From NCBI GenBank assembly GCA_024232355.1, contig JAAEPW010000373.1, forward strand, positions 1 through 11,614: a stretch of DNA of 11,614 nucleotides, written 5' to 3'. Numbering within the stretch: the first letter of the stretch is position 1; each line of letters begins with the position of its first letter. The translations under genes and the position numbers were made by a program. This document shows positions 1 to 6,826 of this stretch, in pieces. Source of the stretch: Chloroflexota bacterium. GTDB taxonomy: Bacteria > Chloroflexota > Anaerolineae > B4-G1. Under the pieces are notes generated by a model that saw nothing but the letters and a program-made list of their open reading frames with translations, searched no databases and was not told the DNA's origin.

Positions 1-235
1 AGTGCGCAGGACGTTGGCCTTTTCGAAGGACTTGGAGATGTATCGCGCATCTGCTGCCTGGGAAGACCTCGTGTACAACTTTGCACGTCCTGTCAAAACG
101 TTACGCGTGGAGGTCTTCAACGATCCCCATCGCCGCTGGCGCCCACGCACACCCGCTATGGCTGCTGGACTAACTGATCATATTTGGGCTGTTAAAGAGT
201 TTTTGACAACTGTCGCATCCCCTAACAACACTTAA
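1..235 (+). CDS. Transposase, C-terminal fragment (IS1-like tail), cut by window edge
   Basis: The frame is open from the first bases and ends at TAA 233-235. The visible 77 residues carry a transposase C-terminal signature: [16 protein letters not shown], then a [11 protein letters not shown] segment, then [14 protein letters not shown] and a short hydrophobic tail. From memory, this YNF..P...LR / [12 protein letters not shown] arrangement is typical of the last part of IS1-type DDE transposases common in Chloroflexota and cyanobacteria, where it follows the catalytic Glu. The catalytic residues lie outside the window. The GTG at base 2 is only the first readable codon and not a real start. 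I could not find the terminal inverted repeat because the other end of the element is not in view. The right end of the element should lie shortly after 235, where a different open frame takes over. The family call is by motif recognition only. Confidence 0.72.
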   Translation, partial: VRRTLAFSKDLEMYRASAAWEDLVYNFARPVKTLRVEVFNDPHRRWRPRTPAMAAGLTDHIWAVKEFLTTVASPNNT

Positions 236-338
236 CAGGGGGACTATCCAAGATTGGGACCGCAAAGTACATCAAAAGATAAAAGCAGAACGGCGGGCAA
301 AAAGGGTCGAGCGATTAAAAGAGATAAAACTTGACGAG

Positions 339-842
339 ATGAAACTAGATGTCTTTGTCCAACGCCATGAGGAATACACTCGAGAGATGTTGGAGGATGG
401 ATATCTGGTGGACGCACCACCCAAAGGCACAGACCTGATTACGGGGGAGAATCGGACGGAAAAGGGAGAAAAGCTCTTGACAGAAGCAAAGGACATTCTG
501 TTCTCAGTACTGTATGGGGACGAAAGCACATACGTGACCTTTGACCGAATAGGGCAAGAGCTATTGACGATGACGCTGCCACGATTCAAGGCAAGTGCGT
601 TGGACTTTATGAAAGCGACCACAGAGATAGGGGGACTGGGAACGTGGCAGGATCCAGACAGTGTATCAAATGATGCCAGAGCAGAGAATGTACTGTTACA
701 AGTCGAGTACGGAGAGATAGCGAGTGAACGAATAGGAGATGCAATATTGACAACGTTGAGCTTGATCAACAATCTGGAAGTGAACGAGCAGATACTCTAT
801 GTGAAGATGATCAACGTTGAGCAAAGTTCATTAATCACATAA
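339..842 (+). CDS. Unrecognised soluble protein, probably 5'-truncated by the upstream insertion
   Basis: I do not recognise this protein. From the first ATG (339) it is 167 residues, charged and mostly helical in appearance, with no membrane segment, signal peptide or known motif. The ATG at 339 has no Shine-Dalgarno sequence in front of it. The same frame is open upstream to the stop at 204-206 and reads as plausible charged helix from about 243 (TIQDWDRKVHQKIKAERRAK and onwards), but that stretch contains no ATG, GTG or TTG. The simplest reading is that the original 5' end was replaced when the IS inserted, leaving a headless gene. Its coding strand is purine-rich, with many GAG/GAA/AAG codons, unlike the more balanced channel genes downstream. 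It could be expressed from ATG 339 as a shortened product, or be dead. Confidence 0.5.
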   Translation: MKLDVFVQRHEEYTREMLEDGYLVDAPPKGTDLITGENRTEKGEKLLTEAKDILFSVLYGDESTYVTFDRIGQELLTMTLPRFKASALDFMKATTEIGGLGTWQDPDSVSNDARAENVLLQVEYGEIASERIGDAILTTLSLINNLEVNEQILYVKMINVEQSSLIT

Positions 843-901
843 ATGTAGGGAGACACCTAACCTCGCTGGATCTGACCTGGTCGGCAGAGGATAGTCCGCC
901 A

Positions 902-929
902 GAGTTGCCTGACAAATCATGCGCAACTC
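902..929. repeat. 7-bp inverted repeat upstream of mscS
   Basis: Perfect arms GAGTTGC (902-908) and GCAACTC (923-929) are separated by 14 bp, so the arm centres are 21 bp apart, about two helical turns. No T tract follows, so it is not an intrinsic terminator. It could be an operator for the downstream channel gene or simply chance. A 7-bp dyad somewhere in about 115 bp with a free spacer length is not improbable. Confidence 0.3.
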
Positions 930-962
930 GTTAGATACGCTTTACATCACTACTCATTGTTA

Positions 963-991
963 TTTACTATTTCACCATTATATGCTATTCT
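963..991 (+). promoter_or_regulatory. Weak candidate sigma-70-type promoter for mscS
   Basis: TTTACT (963-968) and TATTCT (986-991) are 17 bp apart in an A/T-rich stretch just before the channel gene. Each matches four of six consensus bases. This is a plausible but weak call, because A/T-rich DNA yields such pairs readily. The implied start point near 998 would give a leader of about 50 nt. Confidence 0.25.
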
Positions 992-1036
992 ATGCAAAGG
1001 TACTAGTGGGAGAAATAGTCATATTCTAACCTTATT

Positions 1037-1042
1037 GGGAGA
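1037..1042 (+). promoter_or_regulatory. Shine-Dalgarno that fixes the mscS start at 1050
   Basis: GGGAGA lies 7 nt before the ATG at 1050. The frame is open further upstream to a TTG at 957, but the extra 31 residues would be an unlikely leader and no ribosome site precedes the TTG. Confidence 0.7.
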
Positions 1043-1049
1043 TATTGAC

Positions 1050-2147
1050 ATGGTAGACTTTTTAACTCGTTCTTACTATGGAAACACAGTCACCACATGG
1101 TTGGTCGCTCTTGGCTTGATTGTACTATCGTTCATCGTAGGCCGGGTGCTCTATTGGCTCTTTGGTCGCTGGGTCAAGCGGCTCACCCGTAAAACAAAGA
1201 CCAAATTGGACGACATTATCATTGACATGGTCGAAGAACCGTTCGTCGTTGGGGTTGTCCTTATCGGGATTTACTATGCCATTGGCACCTTGACGATACC
1301 ACAAGAGACAGTGGTCTTATTCAGCAACGCCTACAACTTTTTATTCGCCCTTGCCATCACCTGGATGCTAGTTCGGCTCTATGACGCGCTGCACAAGAAC
1401 TATTTGGTTCGACTGGCCGAAAAGACAGAGACAGACCTGGATGACCAATTACTACCAATCTTCCGCACTGGGATCAAGTTCGTTATCATCACATTGGGAG
1501 TCGTCATTGGCCTAAACAACGCCGGGTACGACGTCGCCACTGCCCTGGCCGGGCTGGGTATCGGTGGTCTGGCCTTTGCATTGGCGGCTCAAGATACAGT
1601 TTCAAACATCTTTGGTGGCATCACGATTCTTCTCCAAAAACCATTTTCATTGGGAGACAGGGTAGAGGTCGGCGGGACCGAGGGATTCATCCGCGAAGTA
1701 GGGCTGCGAAGCTCAACGATGAAGACGGTTTCTGGTGAACGGATTCTGCTCCCCAACAAAGTGTTCATCAGCGAGTCTGTTACCAACAAGGACACAGCAA
1801 ACTTTTATCCCCAAGCAGTTACGTTTCACCTTTACCCTGGCACCAGCAGTGAGCAAGTGGAAACAATCATGCAACTAATAACAGAGATAGGAACGACGTA
1901 CGAACACGTCGTGTGGGCACTGCCCTTTTTGACCCAAGTGGGAGAATACTCGATCGAGATCCAGTTCTGGCATGGGGTAAAGCCATGGCAGCCTCAAGAC
2001 TCATTTGGCGACTATTTGCATAAAATGATCGCCGTGAAATCATACCTCAACCAGGCATGTCTCCAACTGTTTGAGGCACACAACGTCCGGATGGCGTGGC
2101 CCATTCTAGAAGGAAAATTCTCGATCCGACCAGAAACAGATTCTTGA
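1050..2147 (+). CDS. MscS-family small-conductance mechanosensitive channel
   Basis: This 365-residue inner-membrane protein would release ions and small solutes when membrane tension rises after osmotic downshock. Hydrophobic helices lie at about 15-38, 60-78, 92-112 and 138-158. The pore-lining helix follows at about 159-195, with the Gly/Ala ladder AGLGIGGLAFALAAQDTVSN and then IFGGITILLQKPFSLGDRVEV, the hallmark transition from pore helix to the cytoplasmic beta domain. The segment GFIREVGLRSSTMKT.SGERILLPN is also canonical. The C-terminal alpha/beta cage portion (about 250-350) is present, so the gene looks complete. Length and helix count (about five) put it slightly above the 286-residue, three-helix E. 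coli MscS, in the group with extra N-terminal helices. The start is set by GGGAGA 7 nt upstream. It is co-oriented with the second channel gene 235 bp downstream. No symbol is given because several paralogues usually exist per genome. Confidence 0.95.
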   Translation: MVDFLTRSYYGNTVTTWLVALGLIVLSFIVGRVLYWLFGRWVKRLTRKTKTKLDDIIIDMVEEPFVVGVVLIGIYYAIGTLTIPQETVVLFSNAYNFLFALAITWMLVRLYDALHKNYLVRLAEKTETDLDDQLLPIFRTGIKFVIITLGVVIGLNNAGYDVATALAGLGIGGLAFALAAQDTVSNIFGGITILLQKPFSLGDRVEVGGTEGFIREVGLRSSTMKTVSGERILLPNKVFISESVTNKDTANFYPQAVTFHLYPGTSSEQVETIMQLITEIGTTYEHVVWALPFLTQVGEYSIEIQFWHGVKPWQPQDSFGDYLHKMIAVKSYLNQACLQLFEAHNVRMAWPILEGKFSIRPETDS

Positions 2148-2193
2148 TGTTGACGTTGGTTTCAATGGAAATAGTTTCTTCGAGTGGGAAGAC

Positions 2194-2310
2194 ATGGCGC
2201 TAGAGTTAGAAAAAGAGGTGGAGGTCAAGGGATGGGATCCTAATTCAGCCGAGTTCTTTTTGAGTGATGATCCATACGCGTCGGGAAACTGGATCTATGG
2301 TTCTTTTTAA
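2194..2310 (+). CDS. Possible 38-aa small ORF or gene remnant between the two channels
   Basis: ATG 2194 to TAA 2308-2310 encodes 38 residues beginning MALELEKEVEVKGWDP and ending in NWIYGSF. The same frame is open upstream from inside the 3' end of mscS (reading ILDVDVGFNGNSFFEWED before the Met), so it may be the tail of a lost gene rather than a true small gene. No good Shine-Dalgarno precedes the ATG. The composition (acidic, with Trp and Phe) looks protein-like, but I recognise no family. Low confidence. Confidence 0.25.
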   Translation: MALELEKEVEVKGWDPNSAEFFLSDDPYASGNWIYGSF

Positions 2311-2329
2311 CAAACCCGGTACCTTTTCT

Positions 2330-2354
2330 TTGTACTCTCTCATCTCAAGTACAA
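2330..2354. promoter_or_regulatory. Operator-like perfect dyad overlapping a candidate -10 before the channel operon
   Basis: TTGTACT (2330-2336) and AGTACAA (2348-2354) are perfect inverted 7-mers 11 bp apart, with centres 18 bp apart. The right arm overlaps TACAAT (2350-2355), a five-of-six match to a -10 box, only 28 nt before the ATG of the CASTOR/POLLUX-like gene. No good -35 is visible at 17-18 bp. The arrangement fits a site for a dimeric regulator sitting on a promoter. A hairpin in the leader is also possible, but there is no T tract for termination. Binding is inferred. Confidence 0.4.
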
Positions 2355-2369
2355 TCTTTTAATCATTTC

Positions 2370-2374
2370 AGGAG
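2370..2374 (+). promoter_or_regulatory. Shine-Dalgarno selecting ATG 2383 over TTG 2377
   Basis: AGGAG lies 8 nt before ATG 2383 but only 2 nt before the in-frame TTG at 2377. Spacing therefore favours 2383 and a protein starting MHQPSIKDRL. Confidence 0.7.
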
Positions 2375-2382
2375 ATTTGCTT

Positions 2383-4266
2383 ATGCACCAACCTTCCATA
2401 AAAGACCGATTGCGTTACGCATTCGACAACACAATGTCAAAAGGTCCCATTGCTCTGATCGGCTGGCTGGGATTGGTCGCCATAATCGTCATACTCGTTG
2501 TTTCCTTGTTGGTTTGGTCTATGGGCATCGCTTCTGAGGCCAGCCTGACAGAGCAAATCTGGGCCTATTTGATGGACACGCTCGAGACCGACGCAATGAC
2601 AGATGCTCCCTGGTCCTTTCGGCTAGTCACATTGATCGTGGTCTTTACCGGGATTTTTGTGATGAGCACCCTCATTGGTGTACTCACCGCTGGCATTGAA
2701 GACAAGCTAGAAGAACTGCGCAAAGGACGGTCCAAGGTCATCGAAACCGGGCATACTGTGATCCTGGGCTGGTCGGAGCAAGTGTTCTCCATCATCTCCG
2801 AGTTGGTGATCGCCAACGAAAACCAACCTAAATCCTGCATCGTCATCCTGGGCGAAGAAGACAAGGTCGAGATGGAAGATGAGATTCGGGATAAAGTAGA
2901 ATCAACCAGTCGCACCCGCATCGTCTGCCGGACAGGAAGCCCGATGGAAATGACCGATCTGGACATTGTCAGCCTGCATACAGCAAAATCGATCATCATC
3001 CTCGCGCCCAAAGACGACGATCCCGACGCCAGCGTGATCAAGACGATGCTGGCAATCACCAATAACCCCGATCGTCGCCCCGAACCGTACCACATCGTGG
3101 CCGAAATGCACAACCCCAGAAATATGGACGTGGCACGGATCGTTGGGCGGGATGAGGCGGAATTGCTCTTGGTAGGCGAAGTGATCGCCCGAGTGACAGC
3201 CCAAACTTGTCGACAATCAGGTCTATCGGTAGTGTACACCGAGTTCCTAGACTTTGAGGGTGATGAAATCTACTTCCAAGAGGAGCTTGGTCTCGTCGGC
3301 AAGACATTTGGCGAGGCATTACTAAATTATGAGGACTCGGCTGTACTTGGGCTACGTCCCAAGGGTAAAGAGCCGATTCTGAACCCGCCAATGGACACTG
3401 TCATTCAGAAAGGGGACGAGATCATTGCTGTCTCTGAGGATGATGATACCGTCATACTTTCTGGACTGACAGATCTGAACATTGACGAGTCTGCCATTCG
3501 AACTGCCCAGGCTACTGAAACTGCGGTCGAACACGTGCTCCTTTTAGGCTGGAACTGGCGCGCGCCCACCATCATTCGAGAATTGGATCATTATGTTCCC
3601 CCCGGCTCAACGGTTACTGTGCTGGCCGATGTCAATGACGCTATGACAGAAATCAATCAATTGGACGCGGTGCTAAAGAACCAGAACATCACCTGTCTTC
3701 AGGGAGACACCACAGATCGAGCAGTATTAGACGAGCTAGATCTGGCCAAGATTGACCACGTCATTCTCTTGGCCTACTCTGATAAACTCGAACCTCAGAA
3801 AGCGGATGCACGCACGTTGATCACACTGCTGCACCTGCGCGACATTGCGCAGCGTAATGGATACACATATTCTATTGTCAGTGAGATGATGGACATCCGC
3901 AACCGAAAGTTGGCCGAAATCACCGAGGTGAACGATTTTGTCGTCAGCGATCGCTTGATCAGCCTGATGCTATCGCAAATTTCCGAAAACAAGGCGCTCA
4001 GTGCCGTTTTCGCCGATCTCTTTGACCCAGAAGGATCAGAAACCTACCTCAAGCCGGTGACGCACTATGTAGAGGTCGGCCAGCCGGTGAACTTTTACAC
4101 CATAGTAGAAGCCGCCCGGCGGCAGAGTCAGGTGGCGATCGGATACCGGATAGAGGCACATACCACCGACGCGTCGAGGGAATACGGTCTAGTCGTAAAC
4201 CCCAGGAAATTGGATATCATCACATTCGCAAAAAATAACAAAATTATTGTCCTGGCCGAGGACTAG
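2383..4266 (+). CDS. CASTOR/POLLUX (DMI1)-like ion channel with two RCK/NAD-binding-like modules
   Basis: This 627-residue membrane protein is related to the plant CASTOR/POLLUX/DMI1 ion channels and their bacterial homologues. TM1 is about 21-49. A pore-loop-like segment follows (about 58-78, WAYLMDTLETDAM), then TM2 about 80-104 (LVTLIVVFTGIFVMSTLIGVL), then the family-typical linker AGIEDKLEELRKGRSKV. Two cytosolic Rossmann-like halves follow. The first starts at about 124 (HTVILGWSEQVF) and ends in an RCK-C-like part (about 285-365, DEIYFQEELGLVGKTFGEAL). The second starts at about 383 (VEHVLLLGWNWRAP). Both carry GWS/GWN in place of the GxGxxG loop, as in this family. There is no TVGYG potassium filter, so K+ selectivity should not be assumed. 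Bacterial members are about 620-640 residues, so this one is complete. It is first in a tight three-gene run (18 nt to the next gene) and would be gated by a cytosolic ligand. The substrate is not readable from sequence. Confidence 0.9.
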   Translation: MHQPSIKDRLRYAFDNTMSKGPIALIGWLGLVAIIVILVVSLLVWSMGIASEASLTEQIWAYLMDTLETDAMTDAPWSFRLVTLIVVFTGIFVMSTLIGVLTAGIEDKLEELRKGRSKVIETGHTVILGWSEQVFSIISELVIANENQPKSCIVILGEEDKVEMEDEIRDKVESTSRTRIVCRTGSPMEMTDLDIVSLHTAKSIIILAPKDDDPDASVIKTMLAITNNPDRRPEPYHIVAEMHNPRNMDVARIVGRDEAELLLVGEVIARVTAQTCRQSGLSVVYTEFLDFEGDEIYFQEELGLVGKTFGEALLNYEDSAVLGLRPKGKEPILNPPMDTVIQKGDEIIAVSEDDDTVILSGLTDLNIDESAIRTAQATETAVEHVLLLGWNWRAPTIIRELDHYVPPGSTVTVLADVNDAMTEINQLDAVLKNQNITCLQGDTTDRAVLDELDLAKIDHVILLAYSDKLEPQKADARTLITLLHLRDIAQRNGYTYSIVSEMMDIRNRKLAEITEVNDFVVSDRLISLMLSQISENKALSAVFADLFDPEGSETYLKPVTHYVEVGQPVNFYTIVEAARRQSQVAIGYRIEAHTTDASREYGLVVNPRKLDIITFAKNNKIIVLAED

Positions 4267-4284
4267 AACAAAAAAGGAGCTGCG

Positions 4285-4950
4285 ATGGAAATCCCAGATA
4301 TTCCCCTGAGTGAAGAGGGAGATAATTTTCAAACAGTCGTTGCCATACTTATCGCTATCGTCACCATTATGGGAGCAGTCTTGGCCTGGCGGGCATCGGT
4401 AGCCGGCGACGGCGCGGGTGACGCGGACTTTGCCGGACTGAACGCCGTGCTCAACGCAGAGCAAACACTGACCCTCAACAACTCGGAATTCTTTAAACAT
4501 TATAGAGCCTACACTTCTTACGCTCACCGAGACGGAATACAAGAGCTTGTTGGTCAAGACCCGGAATCCTCGACAGATGCTAACCTGCATCACCAACAGA
4601 ACGAGGCGGCGAGCCTGGCAAGGACCAACCAATTATTCTTTCCCCCACGTTATCTGAATCGAGATGGCAGCTATGCCATCCAACGCGAGTTTGGGGAGGC
4701 ATGGGCCGAGGCCGGGCAATCCATAGATCTTTTCCCAGAATCACACTTTGCTGAGGCCGATCAACTGCGGATCAAGGCAAACTGGTTGGTGGCGATCTTT
4801 ATCCCGCTGTCCCTCGCCCTCTTTTTGTACACATTGGCAGAGGGCGCACACCCGGAGCGTCAATCTTTACGCTACGGTATGGCAGCCGGGGGTACCGCTT
4901 TTCTGCTCATCACCGTGATCGCCACAATCATCGTAGAAATGACATTGTAG
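4285..4950 (+). CDS. Three-helix membrane protein of unknown function, paired with the channel
   Basis: This 221-residue protein belongs to no family I can name. AAGGAG stands 5 nt before ATG 4285. TM1 is residues 17-35 (VVAILIAIVTIMGAVLAW). A soluble, helical loop of about 130 residues with a FFPPRYLNRDGSY segment follows. TM2 is about 167-185 (WLVAIFIPLSLALFLYT) and TM3 about 198-220. The soluble loop between TM1 and TM2 is probably outside the membrane, but topology is inferred. The same plan, with the shared motif LIAIVTI in TM1 and a PPxY/PPRY segment before TM2, is found in the first 220 residues of the next gene, so the two are paralogues. It lies 18 nt after the channel gene and 10 nt before the larger paralogue, so co-transcription is near certain and an accessory-subunit role is a reasonable guess. 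Confidence 0.85.
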   Translation: MEIPDIPLSEEGDNFQTVVAILIAIVTIMGAVLAWRASVAGDGAGDADFAGLNAVLNAEQTLTLNNSEFFKHYRAYTSYAHRDGIQELVGQDPESSTDANLHHQQNEAASLARTNQLFFPPRYLNRDGSYAIQREFGEAWAEAGQSIDLFPESHFAEADQLRIKANWLVAIFIPLSLALFLYTLAEGAHPERQSLRYGMAAGGTAFLLITVIATIIVEMTL

Positions 4951-4960
4951 GGGAAAAACT

Positions 4961-6724
4961 ATGAGTAAAAAACAATCTACCCCCAGAAAACCATTCTTCA
5001 GTGGCGAGCCTTTTGAACGACTGGTCGCGCTCTTGATCGCTATCGTGACCATCATCGCGGCATTGTCCGGATTCCTAGAGGCCGATGCTGGCGCACGCTC
5101 GGATCGAGCCATTCGAGATGCCCAACAATATGCAATCCAGGCCACGAACGTCAAAGCCCGGGGCGAGGTGCAGATCGGTTATGCCTGGTCCGACGCCTAC
5201 CGGCTCTGGCTAGAGTTGGATACGCTGGCTTTTGACGCCGAGCAAAATGACGATTCAAAAGCCCTAGATCGCTACAGAGACATACAAAAACAAATTATTG
5301 GGATGAGCCCATTGCTCGCCCCACCTTACTTTGATCCGTCCACCGATGACTGGCCGGACGTCAACGCGTTCGAGGCAGACCTGTATCGGGTCGAGACGAC
5401 GGCCCTATCAGAACGATTTATCAATGCCGCGGCCGTGAGCGATGCCTGGGCCGGAAAGGCCAGCACGTATGTCAAACTGCTCACGTTGATGGCTGTGACC
5501 CTGTTTTTATTCGGCCTGTCCACTACGGTCGTGGGGCGGGCAAGCTGGCTATTCGTCGGTGTGGGCGCTCTGATCGTCAACGTCTGCCTGGTATGGATGA
5601 TCATCACCATTTTCCAGCCCGTGCCAGAATTGCCCGATACAGCTATCGTAGCATACGCTCGTGGTACGGGTTTGGCTTTTCAAAACGATCCGAACGGTGC
5701 AGTCGAGGCGTTCAACGAAGCATTGGAAAAAGCACCAGATTACGCGAACGCCTATTATGAGCGTGGCACGGCTCATTTTGACTTGGGAAATTTCGCACAG
5801 GCAGCCGCCGATTATAAAGCGGCTGTCACAACTGGGCGAGATGATGTCAATGTCCTTTGGAACTTGGGATGGACCTATTACGTGATGGGACGTTTTGAGG
5901 ACGCAACAGACACTACAAAACAAGCCCTTGAAGCAGCCCCCGATCGAGTCGCTCTGCACTTTAACCTGGGACTGGCGTACCTGGCCAACGACGAGTTCCA
6001 GTTGGCGCAGGCTACGTACGATAAAGGCATCGCATTGGTCCGCCAGCAGGTCGAGGATGCGCGTAATGTCGATGAAGAACCGCCATCCTCCCTCTGGTGG
6101 TACATGGAGACAGCGGCTCTCGATCTGGCTAATCTACTCAACTGTATATATGACCAAGTCTGTATCGAGACACCACCATACGATCTTGTCAGTTCTTCTG
6201 AAACCATCGCGACAGCAGCAGAAGGACTGAACAAACAGATCAGGGATTTGACCATAGCCCTGGAATATTCAGGACAAGTGACAAGTGCTTCGGTCATGGG
6301 CTATATCAGCGATCTCGAGTTCGCCCAGGGCACGTATGATGACGAGGGGGTACTCGTAGACTATGCGTCACTGCCTGACCAAGGCTTACAAGCGCGCTTT
6401 GGTATGGTTTATCAAGAAGAAAGCGAGCTCGCCAATATCGATCTCGCACGACGGGGAGATGGCATCAACGAAGTCTTTGTTCTCTTTGACTATCAGGGGC
6501 TAGAGGATGGACAACTAGTTGTCGTAAAGACGTACCTTAACGGTAGAGAGTCGATAGGACTGCGATTGGTAGAAGAGTGGAATCTGGGCACTCAGGGGCG
6601 GGCGGTACTACCGATGACCCCGCCCAACAACGAGTTTTCCCTAAGCCCAGGCGACTATCGGGTTGAAGTATACGTTGATGCTCATCTCATCCAACAGGGT
6701 GGTTTTGCTATTAGTGGCCCTTAG
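4961..6724 (+). CDS. Membrane protein: three-helix domain + TPR array + C-terminal beta domain
   Basis: The protein has 587 residues. The first part repeats the architecture of the preceding 221-aa protein: TM1 about 20-40 (LVALLIAIVTIIAALSGFL), a helical loop with LLAPPYFDP, TM2 about 170-192 and TM3 about 195-218. About four TPR units follow (about 229-365). The clearest are GAVEAFNEALEKAPDYANAYYERG, with its canonical A/Y/G positions, and the WNLGWTYYVMGRFEDA and FNLGLAYLANDEFQLA repeats. Residues about 365-480 are helical with two Cys in a NCIYDQVC motif. About 485-585 looks like a beta-sandwich (EVFVLFDYQGLEDGQLVVVK and SPGDYRVEVYVD). AGGGGA lies 6 nt before ATG 4961. As last gene of the tight run, it probably provides a protein-docking arm for the channel complex. 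That role is inferred. Which side of the membrane the TPRs face is not resolved. Confidence 0.9.
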   Translation: MSKKQSTPRKPFFSGEPFERLVALLIAIVTIIAALSGFLEADAGARSDRAIRDAQQYAIQATNVKARGEVQIGYAWSDAYRLWLELDTLAFDAEQNDDSKALDRYRDIQKQIIGMSPLLAPPYFDPSTDDWPDVNAFEADLYRVETTALSERFINAAAVSDAWAGKASTYVKLLTLMAVTLFLFGLSTTVVGRASWLFVGVGALIVNVCLVWMIITIFQPVPELPDTAIVAYARGTGLAFQNDPNGAVEAFNEALEKAPDYANAYYERGTAHFDLGNFAQAAADYKAAVTTGRDDVNVLWNLGWTYYVMGRFEDATDTTKQALEAAPDRVALHFNLGLAYLANDEFQLAQATYDKGIALVRQQVEDARNVDEEPPSSLWWYMETAALDLANLLNCIYDQVCIETPPYDLVSSSETIATAAEGLNKQIRDLTIALEYSGQVTSASVMGYISDLEFAQGTYDDEGVLVDYASLPDQGLQARFGMVYQEESELANIDLARRGDGINEVFVLFDYQGLEDGQLVVVKTYLNGRESIGLRLVEEWNLGTQGRAVLPMTPPNNEFSLSPGDYRVEVYVDAHLIQQGGFAISGP

Positions 6725-6730
6725 GGGGCA

Positions 6731-6749
6731 ATCAAAAATATCTTTTGAT
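6731..6749. repeat. A/T-rich hairpin after the TPR gene
   Basis: ATCAAAA (6731-6737) and TTTTGAT (6743-6749) form a perfect 7-bp stem with a 5-nt loop, 7 nt after the stop codon. The stem has one G:C pair per arm and no following T run, so it is at best a weak processing or pausing signal and not a convincing terminator. The next gene may therefore be partly read through from the channel operon. Confidence 0.35.
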
Positions 6750-6813
6750 GCAATTATCCCAAACATTGTGTCTGAATAATGCACGATCTGACAAGTCCAA
6801 CCGAGACAGCGTA

Positions 6814-6820
6814 GGGGAGG
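6814..6820 (+). promoter_or_regulatory. Strong Shine-Dalgarno before tandem ATG codons
   Basis: GGGGAGG ends 3 nt before ATG 6824 and 6 nt before the adjacent ATG 6827. The second has normal spacing and is preferred. The choice changes the protein by one Met only. Confidence 0.65.
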
Positions 6821-6826
6821 TAGATG

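Noticed and set aside
957..1049. Upstream TTG start for the MscS gene
   Set aside because: It adds 31 residues with no ribosome site. ATG 1050 has GGGAGA at 7 nt and the protein from there fits the family.
2565..3391. Several overlapping - strand open frames opposite the channel gene
   Set aside because: The + strand encodes a complete recognised channel there. The - strand translations are Ser/Arg-rich without any domain.
6731..6749. Intrinsic terminator after the TPR gene
   Set aside because: The stem is almost all A:T and no T run follows. It is kept only as a weak hairpin.
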